64,000 bases of DNA from NCBI RefSeq assembly GCF_018327705.1, contig NZ_BNEM01000002.1, positions 2,852,001 to 2,916,000 of the forward strand, in the 5' to 3' direction. Below the pieces are notes generated by a model. The model saw nothing but the letters and a program-made list of their open reading frames with translations, was not told where the DNA came from and searched no databases. The translations under genes were made by a program, and so were the position numbers. The stretch is from Catellatospora sp. TT07R-123. Lineage in GTDB: Bacteria > Actinomycetota > Actinomycetes > Mycobacteriales > Micromonosporaceae. Positions 40,215 to 49,111 of the stretch are shown piece after piece. Each line of letters opens with the position of its first letter. Positions within the stretch are counted from its first letter, which is position 1.

Positions 40215-41107
40215 GACTTCACCGCTCCTTGCATGATGCCTCCGATGATGTACTTGCCGAGCAGGCCGAACACGACCAGCAGCGGCACGGTCGCGATCGC
40301 CGTTCCGGTCAGCGACAGCGAGTAGTCCTGGATGTAGCCCGACGCCAGGGTCGACAGCGCGGTCTGCACCGTCGGGTCCTCCGGGGTCAGCACGACCAGG
40401 GGCCAGAAGAAGTCGTTCCACGCCGTCATGAACGTCAGCATCCCGAGCACGGCCGCGGCGGGCTTGCTGGCGGGCAGGATGACGTGCCAGAAGATGCGGA
40501 TCGTCGAGCAGCCGTCGACCCGGGCCGCTTCGAGCAGCTCGTCGGGAACGGCTTCGCGCAGGTACTGGGTCATGAAGAACACGCCGAACGCGCTGACCAG
40601 GCCGGGCGCGACGACCGCGTAGAGCGTGCCGGTCCACTGGATCTTGGCCATCAGCATGTACAGCGGGATGATGCCCAGCTGGTTCGGGATCATCATCGTC
40701 GCGATGATCATCACGAGCAGCGCGTTGCGGCCCTTGAAGCGCAGCTTCGCGAACGAGAACCCGGCCAGGGTGGAGAACAGCACCACGCTGAAGGTGATGG
40801 ATCCTGAGATGAGCGCCGAGTTGGCCAGGGCCTTGAAGAACGGGACGGTGCCGAACGCGCGGTCCAGGTTCGCGAAGAGGTTGCCGCCGAGGCCGAGCGG
40901 CGGCGGGACCTGGCCGAGGATGCCGTTGTCGTGCGAGGCCACGACCAGCGACCAGTACAGCGGGAACGCCGAGAACAGGGCCAGGCCACTCAGGGCCAGG
41001 TAGGCGAGCTTGCCGGGGCGGCGGTCGGCGCGGAACACCCGGCGGCGCGGGGCGCGCACCTGCGGTTCGGCGTCGGCCACGGGGCGGGTCAGGGTGGTGG
41101 ATGTCAT
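40211..41107 (-). CDS. Sugar ABC transporter permease (MalG/CebG-like)
   Basis: 298 aa; ATG 41107 overlaps the stop of the partner permease (ATGA). Six membrane helices with the coupling loop EAARVDGCSTIRIFWHVILPASKPA and typical MalG-type segments NSALISGSITFSVVLFSTLA and FMTAWNDFFWPLVVL. It forms a heterodimer with the permease at 41104. No dedicated ATPase is encoded in the operon, as in ceb and other oligosaccharide systems that share an MsiK-type ATPase made elsewhere. Confidence 0.92.
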   Translation of the reverse strand: MTSTTLTRPVADAEPQVRAPRRRVFRADRRPGKLAYLALSGLALFSAFPLYWSLVVASHDNGILGQVPPPLGLGGNLFANLDRAFGTVPFFKALANSALISGSITFSVVLFSTLAGFSFAKLRFKGRNALLVMIIATMMIPNQLGIIPLYMLMAKIQWTGTLYAVVAPGLVSAFGVFFMTQYLREAVPDELLEAARVDGCSTIRIFWHVILPASKPAAAVLGMLTFMTAWNDFFWPLVVLTPEDPTVQTALSTLASGYIQDYSLSLTGTAIATVPLLVVFGLLGKYIIGGIMQGAVKS

Positions 41108-42003
41108 CGCGCGCTCCGCACACGGCTGGTCAGGAAGTAGTTGATCGCGGCGACGATGACGATGATGAAGAACATCACCCACGCGGCCGTGGAGGCGTAG
41201 CCGAAGTCGAAGCGGGAGAAGCCGACCTCGTACAGGTACAGCGACAGCGTCTGGAACTGCCGGTCCGAACCGCCGGTCACCGACGCCCCGCCGAACAGCA
41301 GCGGTTCTGCCAGGACCTGCATGCCGCCGATGGTGGAGATGATGACCGTGAAGATGATCGTCGGGCGGATCGCCGGGACCGTGATCCGGGTGAGCTGCTG
41401 GAAGCTGCTCGCACCGTCGAGTGAGGCGGCGTCGTAGAGGTCCTTGGAGACGGCCTGCATGGCGGCGAGGTAGATGAGGGCGTTGTAGCCGGTCCAGCGC
41501 CAGATGATCATCACGGAGACGGCGATCTGGGAGCTGGCGGTGCCCGCCTGCCAGTCGATCCGGCCGAGGCCGAACACGTCCAGCAGCCAGTTGACCAGGC
41601 CGTAGTCCTTGCCGAAGATCTGGCCGAAGATGATGGCGACGGCCGCGACGGACGTGATGTTGGGCAGCAGGGCCGTCATGCGCCAGAACGTGGGGGCGCG
41701 CAGGCGCTGGTTGAGCACGTGCGCCAGCACGAGGGCCATGATCAGCTGGGGAACGGTGGACATCACCCAGATCTGGGCGGTGTTGCGCAGTGCGTTCCAG
41801 AAGTACTCGTCGGCGAACAGGTCCTTGTAGTTCTGGATCCCCACGAACGTGTGGGTCTCTGACAGCAGGCTCCAGTCGTGCAGCGACACCCACGCCGTGT
41901 AGATGAGCGGGAACACCCCGAACGCGGCGAACAGCAGGAAGAACGGGGCGACGTACAGGTACGGCGAACCCTTGGTGTCGAGGCGGTAGAACAGGTTCTT
42001 CAT
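41104..42003 (-). CDS. Sugar ABC transporter permease (MalF/CebF-like)
   Basis: 299 aa from ATG 42003; the frame opens further upstream, but that segment carries a hairpin and is not protein-like. Six helices (YVAPFFLLFAAFGVFPLIYT at the start) and the coupling loop DAASLDGASSFQQLTRITVPAIRPT. It pairs with the downstream permease, which it overlaps by 4 bp. A perfect 15-bp hairpin between the binder gene and this one probably lowers its expression relative to the binding protein. Confidence 0.92.
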   Translation of the reverse strand: MKNLFYRLDTKGSPYLYVAPFFLLFAAFGVFPLIYTAWVSLHDWSLLSETHTFVGIQNYKDLFADEYFWNALRNTAQIWVMSTVPQLIMALVLAHVLNQRLRAPTFWRMTALLPNITSVAAVAIIFGQIFGKDYGLVNWLLDVFGLGRIDWQAGTASSQIAVSVMIIWRWTGYNALIYLAAMQAVSKDLYDAASLDGASSFQQLTRITVPAIRPTIIFTVIISTIGGMQVLAEPLLFGGASVTGGSDRQFQTLSLYLYEVGFSRFDFGYASTAAWVMFFIIVIVAAINYFLTSRVRSAR

Positions 42004-42034
42004 GTACGGGCCCGATCCTTTCCGAGGGGAATGA

Positions 42035-42071
42035 GGCCGGGTCCGGCCGAGCGACGCGGCCGGACCCGGCC
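42035..42071 (-). terminator. Intercistronic hairpin (attenuator-like)
   Basis: A perfect 15-bp stem (42035-42049 with 42057-42071) with a 7-nt loop, directly after the binder stop and before the permease start. Such hairpins commonly keep binder transcripts in excess. Confidence 0.65.
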
Positions 42072-42077
42072 CCGGTC

Positions 42078-43364
42078 TCACAGCAGCGCCTTGACGTCCT
42101 TGAGCGACTGCGTCCAGGCCTCGTCCGGCTTCTGCTTGCCCTGCTCGACCCGGGTCAGGCCGTTCTGGATCGCGGTGTTGATGTCACCGGACTTCGGACC
42201 CATGTACTGCGGCACCATCGTCTTCACCGACTGCGAGAAGATCTGGCCGACCGGAGCGTTGTTGAAGAACGGGTTCTTGAAGTCCTTGATCACCGGCTGC
42301 TCGTACAGCGACACCGTCGACGGGAAGTTACCCAGCGCCCGGAACACCTTCGCCTGCTGCTCCGGCGCCACCAGCCACTTGGCCAGCTTCGACGCCTCAG
42401 CCACGTTCTTGCCCTGCTTGGGCAGCGTCAGGAACGAACCACCCCAGTTACCGCCACCACCGGGGATACCGGCGATGTCCCACTTACCCGAGGAGTCCTT
42501 GGCCTGCGACTGGATGTAGGCCATCATCCACGACGGGCACGCCAGGGTCACGAACGAACCGTTGGCCATACCCGCGTTCCAGTCCGCCGACCACGCGGCG
42601 ATCTTCGCCGACAGGCCCTTGTTGATCGCGTCGATCGTCAGGTCCCAGGCCTTCTTCACACCCGGGTTCGTCTCCACCACGACGTTGGCGCCGTCGTAGA
42701 TGCCCACCGGCTGCTGGCCCAGGACGGAGCGGTACATGACCGTCGGGCCGTCCATCCACGAGGAGCCCTTGACGTTGGCGGCCTTGAAGCGCTCGCCGGC
42801 CTTGATGTAGTCCTCCCACGTCGGCCACAGCTTGGTGACCTCTTCGCGGTCGGTCGGCAGGCCGGCCTTCTCGAAGATGTCGCGGCGGTAGCACATCGCC
42901 ATACCGCCGACGTCGGTGCCCAGGCCGATGACCTCACCGGAGGCGGCCGAACCCTGCTGCCACTTCCACGCCGGCCACTGCGACTTGATCTCCGCCGCGC
43001 CGTAGTCGTTCCAGTTGTAGAACTTGCCGGGGTTCGCGGTGAACTGGCCCGCCCAGCCCTCCTCGATCGCCTCGATGTCAGCCGCACCCGTGTTCGTCGC
43101 CAGGTGAGCCGCCAGGTTCTTGTGGTGGTCCTCAGCCTTCGTGATCCGCTCAGTGATCTCGACGTTCGGGTTGAGCTGCATGTACTCCTTGTACAGATCC
43201 TTGTAACCGAACTCGCCGAACGTGGCGATGGTCAGCTTGACCTTGCCACCCGGCTTCGCCGGGTCGTCGCTACCGCCGCAAGCGGCGGTGGTCAGCGCGA
43301 GCGCGGCCGCGAGCAGCGGCGCCGCGACCGCGGTCACCCGCCGGCGCGAAAACACGGAACGCAT
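42078..43364 (-). CDS. Sugar-binding lipoprotein of ABC transporter (CebE-like)
   Basis: 428 aa. Lipobox LTTAAC with C29, then the binding-protein fold of the oligosaccharide family: LTIATFGEFGYKDLYKEYMQ, DIEAIEEGWAGQF, GLGTDVGGMAMCYRRDIFEK, GIPGGGGNWGGSFLTLPKQG, EASKLAKWLVAPEQQAKVFR. Many Trp residues suit a sugar site. Together with the two permeases and the GH1 enzyme it most resembles a cellobiose or cello-oligosaccharide importer, but the ligand is inferred. RBS GGAGG precedes the ATG. I see no CebR-type 14-bp box in the 101 bp upstream. Confidence 0.9.
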   Translation of the reverse strand: MRSVFSRRRVTAVAAPLLAAALALTTAACGGSDDPAKPGGKVKLTIATFGEFGYKDLYKEYMQLNPNVEITERITKAEDHHKNLAAHLATNTGAADIEAIEEGWAGQFTANPGKFYNWNDYGAAEIKSQWPAWKWQQGSAASGEVIGLGTDVGGMAMCYRRDIFEKAGLPTDREEVTKLWPTWEDYIKAGERFKAANVKGSSWMDGPTVMYRSVLGQQPVGIYDGANVVVETNPGVKKAWDLTIDAINKGLSAKIAAWSADWNAGMANGSFVTLACPSWMMAYIQSQAKDSSGKWDIAGIPGGGGNWGGSFLTLPKQGKNVAEASKLAKWLVAPEQQAKVFRALGNFPSTVSLYEQPVIKDFKNPFFNNAPVGQIFSQSVKTMVPQYMGPKSGDINTAIQNGLTRVEQGKQKPDEAWTQSLKDVKALL

Positions 43365-43419
43365 CGAAATCCTCCAGGGCTGGATCTATGTGTCTGGTGC
43401 CGTAGTGCCATTCAGGGGT

Positions 43420-43455
43420 GCCGGCCGCCCACGAGAGGGGTCGTGGGCGGCCGGC
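43420..43455 (-). terminator. Terminator after the beta-helix protein gene
   Basis: A perfect 15-bp stem (43420-43434 with 43441-43455) and a 6-nt loop, separating the upstream glycanase genes from the sugar-uptake operon. Confidence 0.7.
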
Positions 43456-43465
43456 GACCGGTCTC

Positions 43466-45673
43466 TCAGGGACCGGTGGTCAGGTAGACGACGTTGTTGG
43501 ACGAGTTCGCGGTGCCGCCGGTGTTGTTGATGACCCGGGCGATGGTGCCCGTGCCGCCGAGCGAGACCGTGACCATGTCGCGGAACGTCGTGCCGCTGGC
43601 CGGGACCTCGAAGGCCCGATCGGCGACGACGGAGGAGTTGGCGCTGAAGTAGCAGTAGCTGCCCAGCCCCCACGCCTGGTGCGAGGTGACGGTGTTGGCC
43701 ACCTTGTACGCGGCGTAGCCCCGGGTCGATCCGTTCATCCAGGAGGCCTGGTTCGGCGGGTCGTAGGGCATCTCGTTCTGGAAGAAGTACGTGCGGCCGC
43801 CGTTGCCGTTCCAGATGACCTGGTACTTCTGGTAGTGCTCGACGAACAGGCCGTAGAACACGATGTTGTTGCCGTTGACGATCAGGCCGGTGTCGGCGGT
43901 GTTGCTGCCCCAGCCGACGCCCGAGCCGTGGTCGGCGCGCCAGATCCAGGTGTGGTCGCCGATCACGTCGTTGCTGTTGATGACCAGGCTGGTCGTGGCC
44001 TTGCCGACCCCGGCGCCGCCGATGCGGAAGAACACGTCGTGCAGCGAGGTCGGGTTGGCGGCGTGGCTGGCGGTCGACCCGGCCGGGCCGACCTGCATCA
44101 GGGTGGCCGAGTTGGTGCTGCCCGCGTCGATGAGCAGCCCGGCGACCTTGACGCCGTCCACGTCGGCGACCGACATCGCGGTCACGCCGTTGTCCGGGAT
44201 GATCGTGGCCAGGCCCAGGCCCAGCACGACCGTGTCGGCCCGGGTGATCCGGATGGTGTCGTTGACGTGGTAGACACCCGGCGTGAACAGCAGGTTCTTG
44301 CCGCCGGCGAGTGCCGCGTTGATGCTGGCGGCGGTGTCGCCGGACTTGACGACGTAGAACGTGCTGATGGACAGCGAGGTGCCCGGCGCGCTGCCGCCCG
44401 CCCAGGTGGTGCCGGTGCTGTTGCTGCGCAGCCCCGGTACGAACACCTGGTAGGCGCCCTGGCTGTCGACGTACAGGAACGGCTTCTCCCGGACGACCGG
44501 GGTCTGCCCGACGGTGGTGTACGGCGGGCTCGGGAACGTGTTGGACGGGGCGCCGGAGGTGCCCACGAACACCATGTTCCAGTTCGAACCGGCCCAGCTG
44601 CCGAACTGCGAGTTACGCGAGATCCACTGCTGCTGGGTGCCCGAGTTGACCTGCCCGTCGACCTTCACGTCGGAGAACCAGCCGCCGCTGGCCCAGCCGC
44701 CGTCGTCGAGCACCAGGTTGCCGCGCACGTGCATGCGCCGGTACGGCGCCGCCTGCGACACGGCCCAGCGGTCGGTGCCGCCGTTCGGGGTGACCGACAG
44801 GTTCTCCGCGCCGCGCCAGAAGTTCTGGGTGGCGTTGTTCGGCGGGAACCAGTCCGCCTCCACGTGCACGGCGCCGTTGATGTTGACCGCGTCCGGGGAC
44901 AGGCCCAGGCCGAGGACCTGGGTGTAGAAGCCGACGTTGACGTCGACGTTGTAGCTGCCCGGCTTGAACAGCAGCGCGTACCGCTGGGTGCCGAACTGGT
45001 TGCTGACCTGGCCGTTGAAGACCGTGTTGAGCTGCGACTGGATCGTCGAGGCGGACTGCGACGGGTCGAAGATCCGCACGTTCGGGCCGAGGTCGGGGTT
45101 GTTCGGGTTCGGCGGAACGGTGCTGGTCGAGGGCTGCGGGCCGCCGACCGGGTTGAGGTAGAACGCCTGTGCGCCGGTGCCGTTGCAGGTGTACTGCACC
45201 AGCTGCACGCTGTCGGCGGTCGAGGCGGCGGGCACGTCCAGGCACTTGCCGCTGAGCCGGTTGACGAAGTGGTAGGCCCCGTCGGCCTCCTGCACCGGCA
45301 GCCACTGCTGGTTGTTGCCGCCGCCGTAGAGCCACAGCTGGATCGCGGCGTTGTCGGCGGTCGAGACGTTGGTGACGTCCCAGACCTGGTTGACGTTCGG
45401 GGCGACGCCGGTGCGGAAGTAGCCGCCGCTGGTGGCGTCGAACTGCCACTGCTGCGCCGTGGTGCTGTTGCAGGCGTACTGCTGCACCGCGGTGCCGTTG
45501 GCGGTCGCCGCGGCGCGGGCGTCCACGCACTTGCCGCTGTTCTTGTTCACCACCGTGTAGGTGGTGCCGGAGGTGACCGCGGCCTGCGCCGCCGGGGCGG
45601 CGAGCACGACCATGACGGCCGCGCTGACAAGCGTCGAGACGGCGACGCTGCCGATGAGGATGCGCCGGTTCAT
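43466..45673 (-). CDS. Secreted beta-helix protein with N-terminal ricin-B (CBM13) module
   Basis: 735 aa. ATG 45673 overlaps the GH30 stop by one base (TGATG). Signal peptide to about AAPAAQA. Residues 33-172 form a ricin-B lectin module with QxW repeats (AQQWQFD, NNQQWLPV) and GKCVDAR/GKCLDVP loops that bind sugars. After a Pro/Asn linker, a region of about 550 residues shows pectate-lyase-like repeats (YALLFKPGSYNVDVNVGFYT, KNLLFTPGVYHVNDTIRITR, TSLVINSNDVIGDHTWIWRA). It resembles large actinomycete secreted proteins annotated variously as coagulation-factor-like or GH55-like. A glucan-active enzyme is likely, but I cannot point to catalytic residues. Confidence 0.78.
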   Translation of the reverse strand: MNRRILIGSVAVSTLVSAAVMVVLAAPAAQAAVTSGTTYTVVNKNSGKCVDARAAATANGTAVQQYACNSTTAQQWQFDATSGGYFRTGVAPNVNQVWDVTNVSTADNAAIQLWLYGGGNNQQWLPVQEADGAYHFVNRLSGKCLDVPAASTADSVQLVQYTCNGTGAQAFYLNPVGGPQPSTSTVPPNPNNPDLGPNVRIFDPSQSASTIQSQLNTVFNGQVSNQFGTQRYALLFKPGSYNVDVNVGFYTQVLGLGLSPDAVNINGAVHVEADWFPPNNATQNFWRGAENLSVTPNGGTDRWAVSQAAPYRRMHVRGNLVLDDGGWASGGWFSDVKVDGQVNSGTQQQWISRNSQFGSWAGSNWNMVFVGTSGAPSNTFPSPPYTTVGQTPVVREKPFLYVDSQGAYQVFVPGLRSNSTGTTWAGGSAPGTSLSISTFYVVKSGDTAASINAALAGGKNLLFTPGVYHVNDTIRITRADTVVLGLGLATIIPDNGVTAMSVADVDGVKVAGLLIDAGSTNSATLMQVGPAGSTASHAANPTSLHDVFFRIGGAGVGKATTSLVINSNDVIGDHTWIWRADHGSGVGWGSNTADTGLIVNGNNIVFYGLFVEHYQKYQVIWNGNGGRTYFFQNEMPYDPPNQASWMNGSTRGYAAYKVANTVTSHQAWGLGSYCYFSANSSVVADRAFEVPASGTTFRDMVTVSLGGTGTIARVINNTGGTANSSNNVVYLTTGP

Positions 45674-47568
45674 CAGTTCAACGTCCACTTCTGGTTGGCG
45701 CCGGTGGTGCAGGACCAGATCTGCAGCTGGGTGCCGTCAGCGGAGTTGTTGCCGGTGACGTCGAGACACGTGCCCGAGTAGCCGTTGACCAGCTGCTGGG
45801 TGCTGCTGTTGTACGTCCACTTCTGCGAACTGCCGGTGTGGCAGTCCCACAGGTGGACCTTGGTGCCGTTGGCCGCGCTCGGGCCGACGATGTCCATGCA
45901 CTTGCCCAGCGAGCTCACCGTGCCGTCGGCGTTGCGGGTCCACTGCTGGGCCGTGGTGCCGTTGCAGGTGTAGAGCTGGATCGCGGTGCCGTTGGCGGTC
46001 GCCGCCCCGGCCACGTCGATGCACTTGCCGGCCAGGCCGGTGATGGTGCCGGTCGTGCCGCCACCGCCGCCGGTGCCCTGGGTGCCCGACCAGGTGAAGG
46101 TCGCCGTGGTACGGGCGGGCAGCGTGTACACGAAGGACTGGTTGCCCCAGTTGACCCGCACCGACTGCGCCGAGGTGCCGCCGTTGTGCGCGATCAGGGC
46201 CTTGGACCCGTCCGGGTTCTTCCACGCGACGTTCTGCACGGTGCTGTTGGCGGTCGAGTCGATCCGGTACGCCCCCGGCTTGACGAACTTGGTCAGGTGG
46301 CCGGTGGTGTAGTACTCGATCGTGTAGTCGACCTGCCCGGCGCGCGAGCCGCCCTCCTGCACGGTGATCAGACCGGTGCAGGTGCCGCAGCCGCCGTTGT
46401 GCGGGCCCATGTTCTGGTTCAGGGCCAGGCTCCACTTGACGACGCTGCTGCTCCAGTTGCGGGTGTAGTTCACGATGTCGGACATGTCTTCGTTGTGCTG
46501 GTTGGTGATCCAGGTGCCACCCGAGTGCTCGGTGCTGAACTGCTTGACCGACGGGTAGCTGCCGTGGACCGAGCTGCCGACGGACGGGTCGCCGAAGTAG
46601 CCGTGCCAGGCGATGCCGCCGAAGTTGGCGTCGCCGCGGATGCCCGCGTCGGCCAGGGTCGGGGCGCTCATGCTGGCGTAGTCGCCGTAGTTCCAGTCGT
46701 GGATCAGCACCTTGGTGCCCAGGCCGGCGTTGTGCAGGGCCGGGTACACGTTGTTCTTGGTGAGCTCGATCAGCCCGGAGGAGTTCCAGCTCATGCCCGG
46801 GTAGTCCATGGCGGTCGGGTTGCCGGACTGGCAGCAGTTCGGCTCGTTCTGCACCGACAGGTAGTCCACCGGCGCGCCCGCCGCCTGGTAGGTCTGGAGG
46901 TACTTGACCATGTACTGGGCGTAGAGCGAGTAGTACTGCGCCTTGAGCCAGCCCATCTGGTCCATCCGGCCGTTGTCCTTCATCCAGCCCGGGGCGCTCC
47001 ACGGCACGGCCATGATGCGCAGGGCCGGGTTGAGCTGCTTGGCCTGGACGGTCAGCAGCCGCACGTTCGTGTCGTACCCGTTGGAGCCGAAGTCGTTGAG
47101 GTCGCAGCAGGTGTCGTCGAGCGACACGTTGCCGGGCCGGGACAGGTCCGAGGCGCCGATCGGGTTGCGTACGAACGACAGGCCGATGCCCGAGGTCGGC
47201 GAGAACAGCTTGGCCATCACCGCGTCGCGCGTGGCCGCGCTGATCGGACCGCCGCGCAGCAGGTATGCCGTGGTGTCCGTGATGGACGCCCCGGCACCCT
47301 CGAACTGCTGGTAGGTGGTGTTCTCGTTGACGGTGACGGTCTGGTTGGCGCTGCCGCCGGCCGGGCCGAAGGCGATGTTGGCCTGCTGCTGCAGGCCGCG
47401 GGTGACCGTGCGGCCACCGGAGTCGGAGGTGGTGGTGAGCCAGATGCTCACCGGCTCGCCCGCCGCCTGCGCGGGCGGGGCGACGAGCAGTGCGGCCGCC
47501 AGCAGTGCGGCGGCGCCGGCGGCGGTGACCGCGCCGGCGGTGGTCCAGCCTGATCGGGGACGGAACAA
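45673..47568 (-). CDS. Secreted GH30 glycosidase with C-terminal ricin-B module
   Basis: About 631 aa from TTG 47568. The TTG is chosen because AAAGGAGGG lies 7 nt upstream, inside the longer frame from ATG 47595. Signal peptide (AAALLAAALLVAPPAQA), then a GH30 barrel: FEGAGASITDTTAYLL, RIMAVPWSAPGWMKD, acid/base E242 (LSVQNEPN) and nucleophile E347 (QFSTEHSGG), followed by the side beta-domain (YTIEYYTTGHLTKFVKPGAY). A Gly linker leads to a ricin-B lectin (GKCIDVAG, GKCMDIVG, TCLDVTG with QQW/QKW repeats). Subfamily members are glucosylceramidases or beta-1,6-glucanases; fungal-wall glucan is a plausible target. Overlapped with the beta-helix gene. Confidence 0.9.
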   Translation of the reverse strand: MFRPRSGWTTAGAVTAAGAAALLAAALLVAPPAQAAGEPVSIWLTTTSDSGGRTVTRGLQQQANIAFGPAGGSANQTVTVNENTTYQQFEGAGASITDTTAYLLRGGPISAATRDAVMAKLFSPTSGIGLSFVRNPIGASDLSRPGNVSLDDTCCDLNDFGSNGYDTNVRLLTVQAKQLNPALRIMAVPWSAPGWMKDNGRMDQMGWLKAQYYSLYAQYMVKYLQTYQAAGAPVDYLSVQNEPNCCQSGNPTAMDYPGMSWNSSGLIELTKNNVYPALHNAGLGTKVLIHDWNYGDYASMSAPTLADAGIRGDANFGGIAWHGYFGDPSVGSSVHGSYPSVKQFSTEHSGGTWITNQHNEDMSDIVNYTRNWSSSVVKWSLALNQNMGPHNGGCGTCTGLITVQEGGSRAGQVDYTIEYYTTGHLTKFVKPGAYRIDSTANSTVQNVAWKNPDGSKALIAHNGGTSAQSVRVNWGNQSFVYTLPARTTATFTWSGTQGTGGGGGTTGTITGLAGKCIDVAGAATANGTAIQLYTCNGTTAQQWTRNADGTVSSLGKCMDIVGPSAANGTKVHLWDCHTGSSQKWTYNSSTQQLVNGYSGTCLDVTGNNSADGTQLQIWSCTTGANQKWTLN

Positions 47569-47930
47569 GGCGGGACCCTCCTTTCGACAAGCCATGGCGG
47601 TGCCATGAGTGGCTGGGGGTAACGGGCCGGGTGGGCGAGGGGGCACCCGCCTGACCCGGCCCGGAGTTGCCTGTGCAGCCGTGCCTTGTACACGCAGGAA
47701 CGTCGATGTAACGGATGTAACAAAATGATTGACGTCCTGTTGACAGCACTGAAACATACGGCAACATGCCTGTCAAGGCGCCGTTTTAGGGCTTTCGGAG
47801 CGTCGCAATAGGCCGATTTGGCAGTGGAACAAAATGAAACTTGTGATCTGCCTGCCGTGATTCAGCGCACAGTGCGACGCCGCCGAGGGCGCGCGGCGGC
47901 CCCGGCCGAATATGCCAACTTTCTTTACGA
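47569..47930 (-). promoter_or_regulatory. Gene-free control region upstream of the GH30 operon
   Basis: 362 bp between the GH30 start and the lacI-type stop, notably less GC-rich than its surroundings. On the minus strand TTGACA (47771-47776) could be a -35 element. GATGTAAC is repeated at 47705-47712 and 47714-47721 (plus strand), a 9-bp-period direct repeat that may bind a regulator. TTGACAG and CTGTCAA near 47740-47776 form an interrupted inverted repeat. I see no gene. Confidence 0.4.
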
Positions 47931-48956
47931 CTAACGCGGCGCGGGGGCCGTCGAGTCGCGGATGACCAGCTCGGTGCCGAGCGAGACGTGCACAGCCTCC
48001 AGCGTGTGCCGCTCCAGCATCCGCATCAGCATGGTCACCGCCATCCGGCCCATCTCCTGCAGCGGCTGGCGCACCGTGGTCAGCATCGGCGTCGTCGCCC
48101 GGCTCACGTCGATGTCGTCGAACCCGGCCACCGACAGGTCCTGCGGCACCCGCAGCCCCCGGTCGGCCGCCGCCGCCAGCGCCCCCACCGCCATCTTGTC
48201 GTTGAACACGACCAGCGCCGTCGGCCGCTGCGGCAGGTCCAGCAGCTCGCCCGCGGCCAGGTAGCCGTTGGCCGTGTTCGGCTCCGGCACGTGCCGCACC
48301 AGCTCCGGCGTCGGCAGCACCCCGGCGTCGGCCAGCGGTGCCACGTACCCGGCCATGCGGGCGTCGTTGGCCAGCCACTCCTGCGGGCCGCCGATGATGC
48401 CCACCCGGCGGTGCCCCAGCTCCACCAGGTGCGACATCAGCCGGCGCGCCCCGGCGAAGTGCGCCGCCGACACCGTCACCACGTCGCGCGGCGGCGACGA
48501 GCGCGGATCGATCACCACGAACGGGAACTGCTGGTCGCGCAGCAGCACCAGGTCCTCGGGCGGGTCCGGCGGCAGGATCAGGATCGCGCCCGCCACGTCG
48601 GGGCGCTCGCTCAGCCCCGTCAGCACCCGCACCGGCTGCGCCGCCTCGCCCGCGTTGAGCACCAGCTGGCGGCCGTGCAACTCCAGGGTCTCCGCGATCG
48701 AGCTCACGATGATCCCGAAGTAGTCGGTGAGCACGTACGGGCAGCGCACGTAGATCGCGCCGGAGGCGGCGGGCGGATCGGTGCGGCGCAGCGGGGCGCG
48801 GTCACCGAGGCGCTGCACCGCGGCTAGGACCAGGTCACGGGTATGCGGGGCGACGTTGGTCGCGCCGTTGAGCACCCGCGAGACGGTGGCGATGGACAGG
48901 CCGGTCTCGGCGGCCACGTCGCGCACGGTCGCCCGCACCCCCGCCGTCCTAGCCAC
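47931..48956 (-). CDS. LacI-family transcriptional regulator
   Basis: 341 aa from GTG 48956, with GGGAGG 5 nt upstream; the ATG at 48989 has no ribosome site. The helix-turn-helix is TVRDVAAETGLSIATVSRVL with the hinge helix NVAPHTRDLVLAAVQRLG. The effector domain shows VVIDPRSSPPRDVVTVSAAH, GHRRVGIIGGPQEW and LSVAGFDDIDVSRATTPMLT, the variant seen in regulators of plant- or fungal-polysaccharide genes. It probably represses the GH30/beta-helix genes just downstream on the same strand, with a di- or oligosaccharide as inducer. Its operator is not evident. Confidence 0.88.
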   Translation of the reverse strand: MARTAGVRATVRDVAAETGLSIATVSRVLNGATNVAPHTRDLVLAAVQRLGDRAPLRRTDPPAASGAIYVRCPYVLTDYFGIIVSSIAETLELHGRQLVLNAGEAAQPVRVLTGLSERPDVAGAILILPPDPPEDLVLLRDQQFPFVVIDPRSSPPRDVVTVSAAHFAGARRLMSHLVELGHRRVGIIGGPQEWLANDARMAGYVAPLADAGVLPTPELVRHVPEPNTANGYLAAGELLDLPQRPTALVVFNDKMAVGALAAAADRGLRVPQDLSVAGFDDIDVSRATTPMLTTVRQPLQEMGRMAVTMLMRMLERHTLEAVHVSLGTELVIRDSTAPAPR

Positions 48957-49042
48957 ACCAACCTCCCGCTCCCGACACGCCGCCATCATGGCCGCCCACC
49001 CCCACCCGGCGCCAGTGACCCTCCCGGCGCGCCGTTGTTCCC

Positions 49043-49107
49043 AAGATCGCCGTTTCCGGTCAGCGGCCGCGCACTAAGCGCACCGGCTGACCGCAGACGG
49101 CGATCTT
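49043..49107. repeat. Long imperfect palindrome (palindrome E)
   Basis: AAGATCGCCGT (49043-49053) pairs exactly with 49097-49107. The stem continues through GGTCAGC/GCTGACC with one mismatch and one bulge to about 24 bp, leaving a 16-nt loop. It lies between the divergent lacI-type gene and the gene at 49112. Confidence 0.7.
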
Positions 49108-49111
49108 CCGG

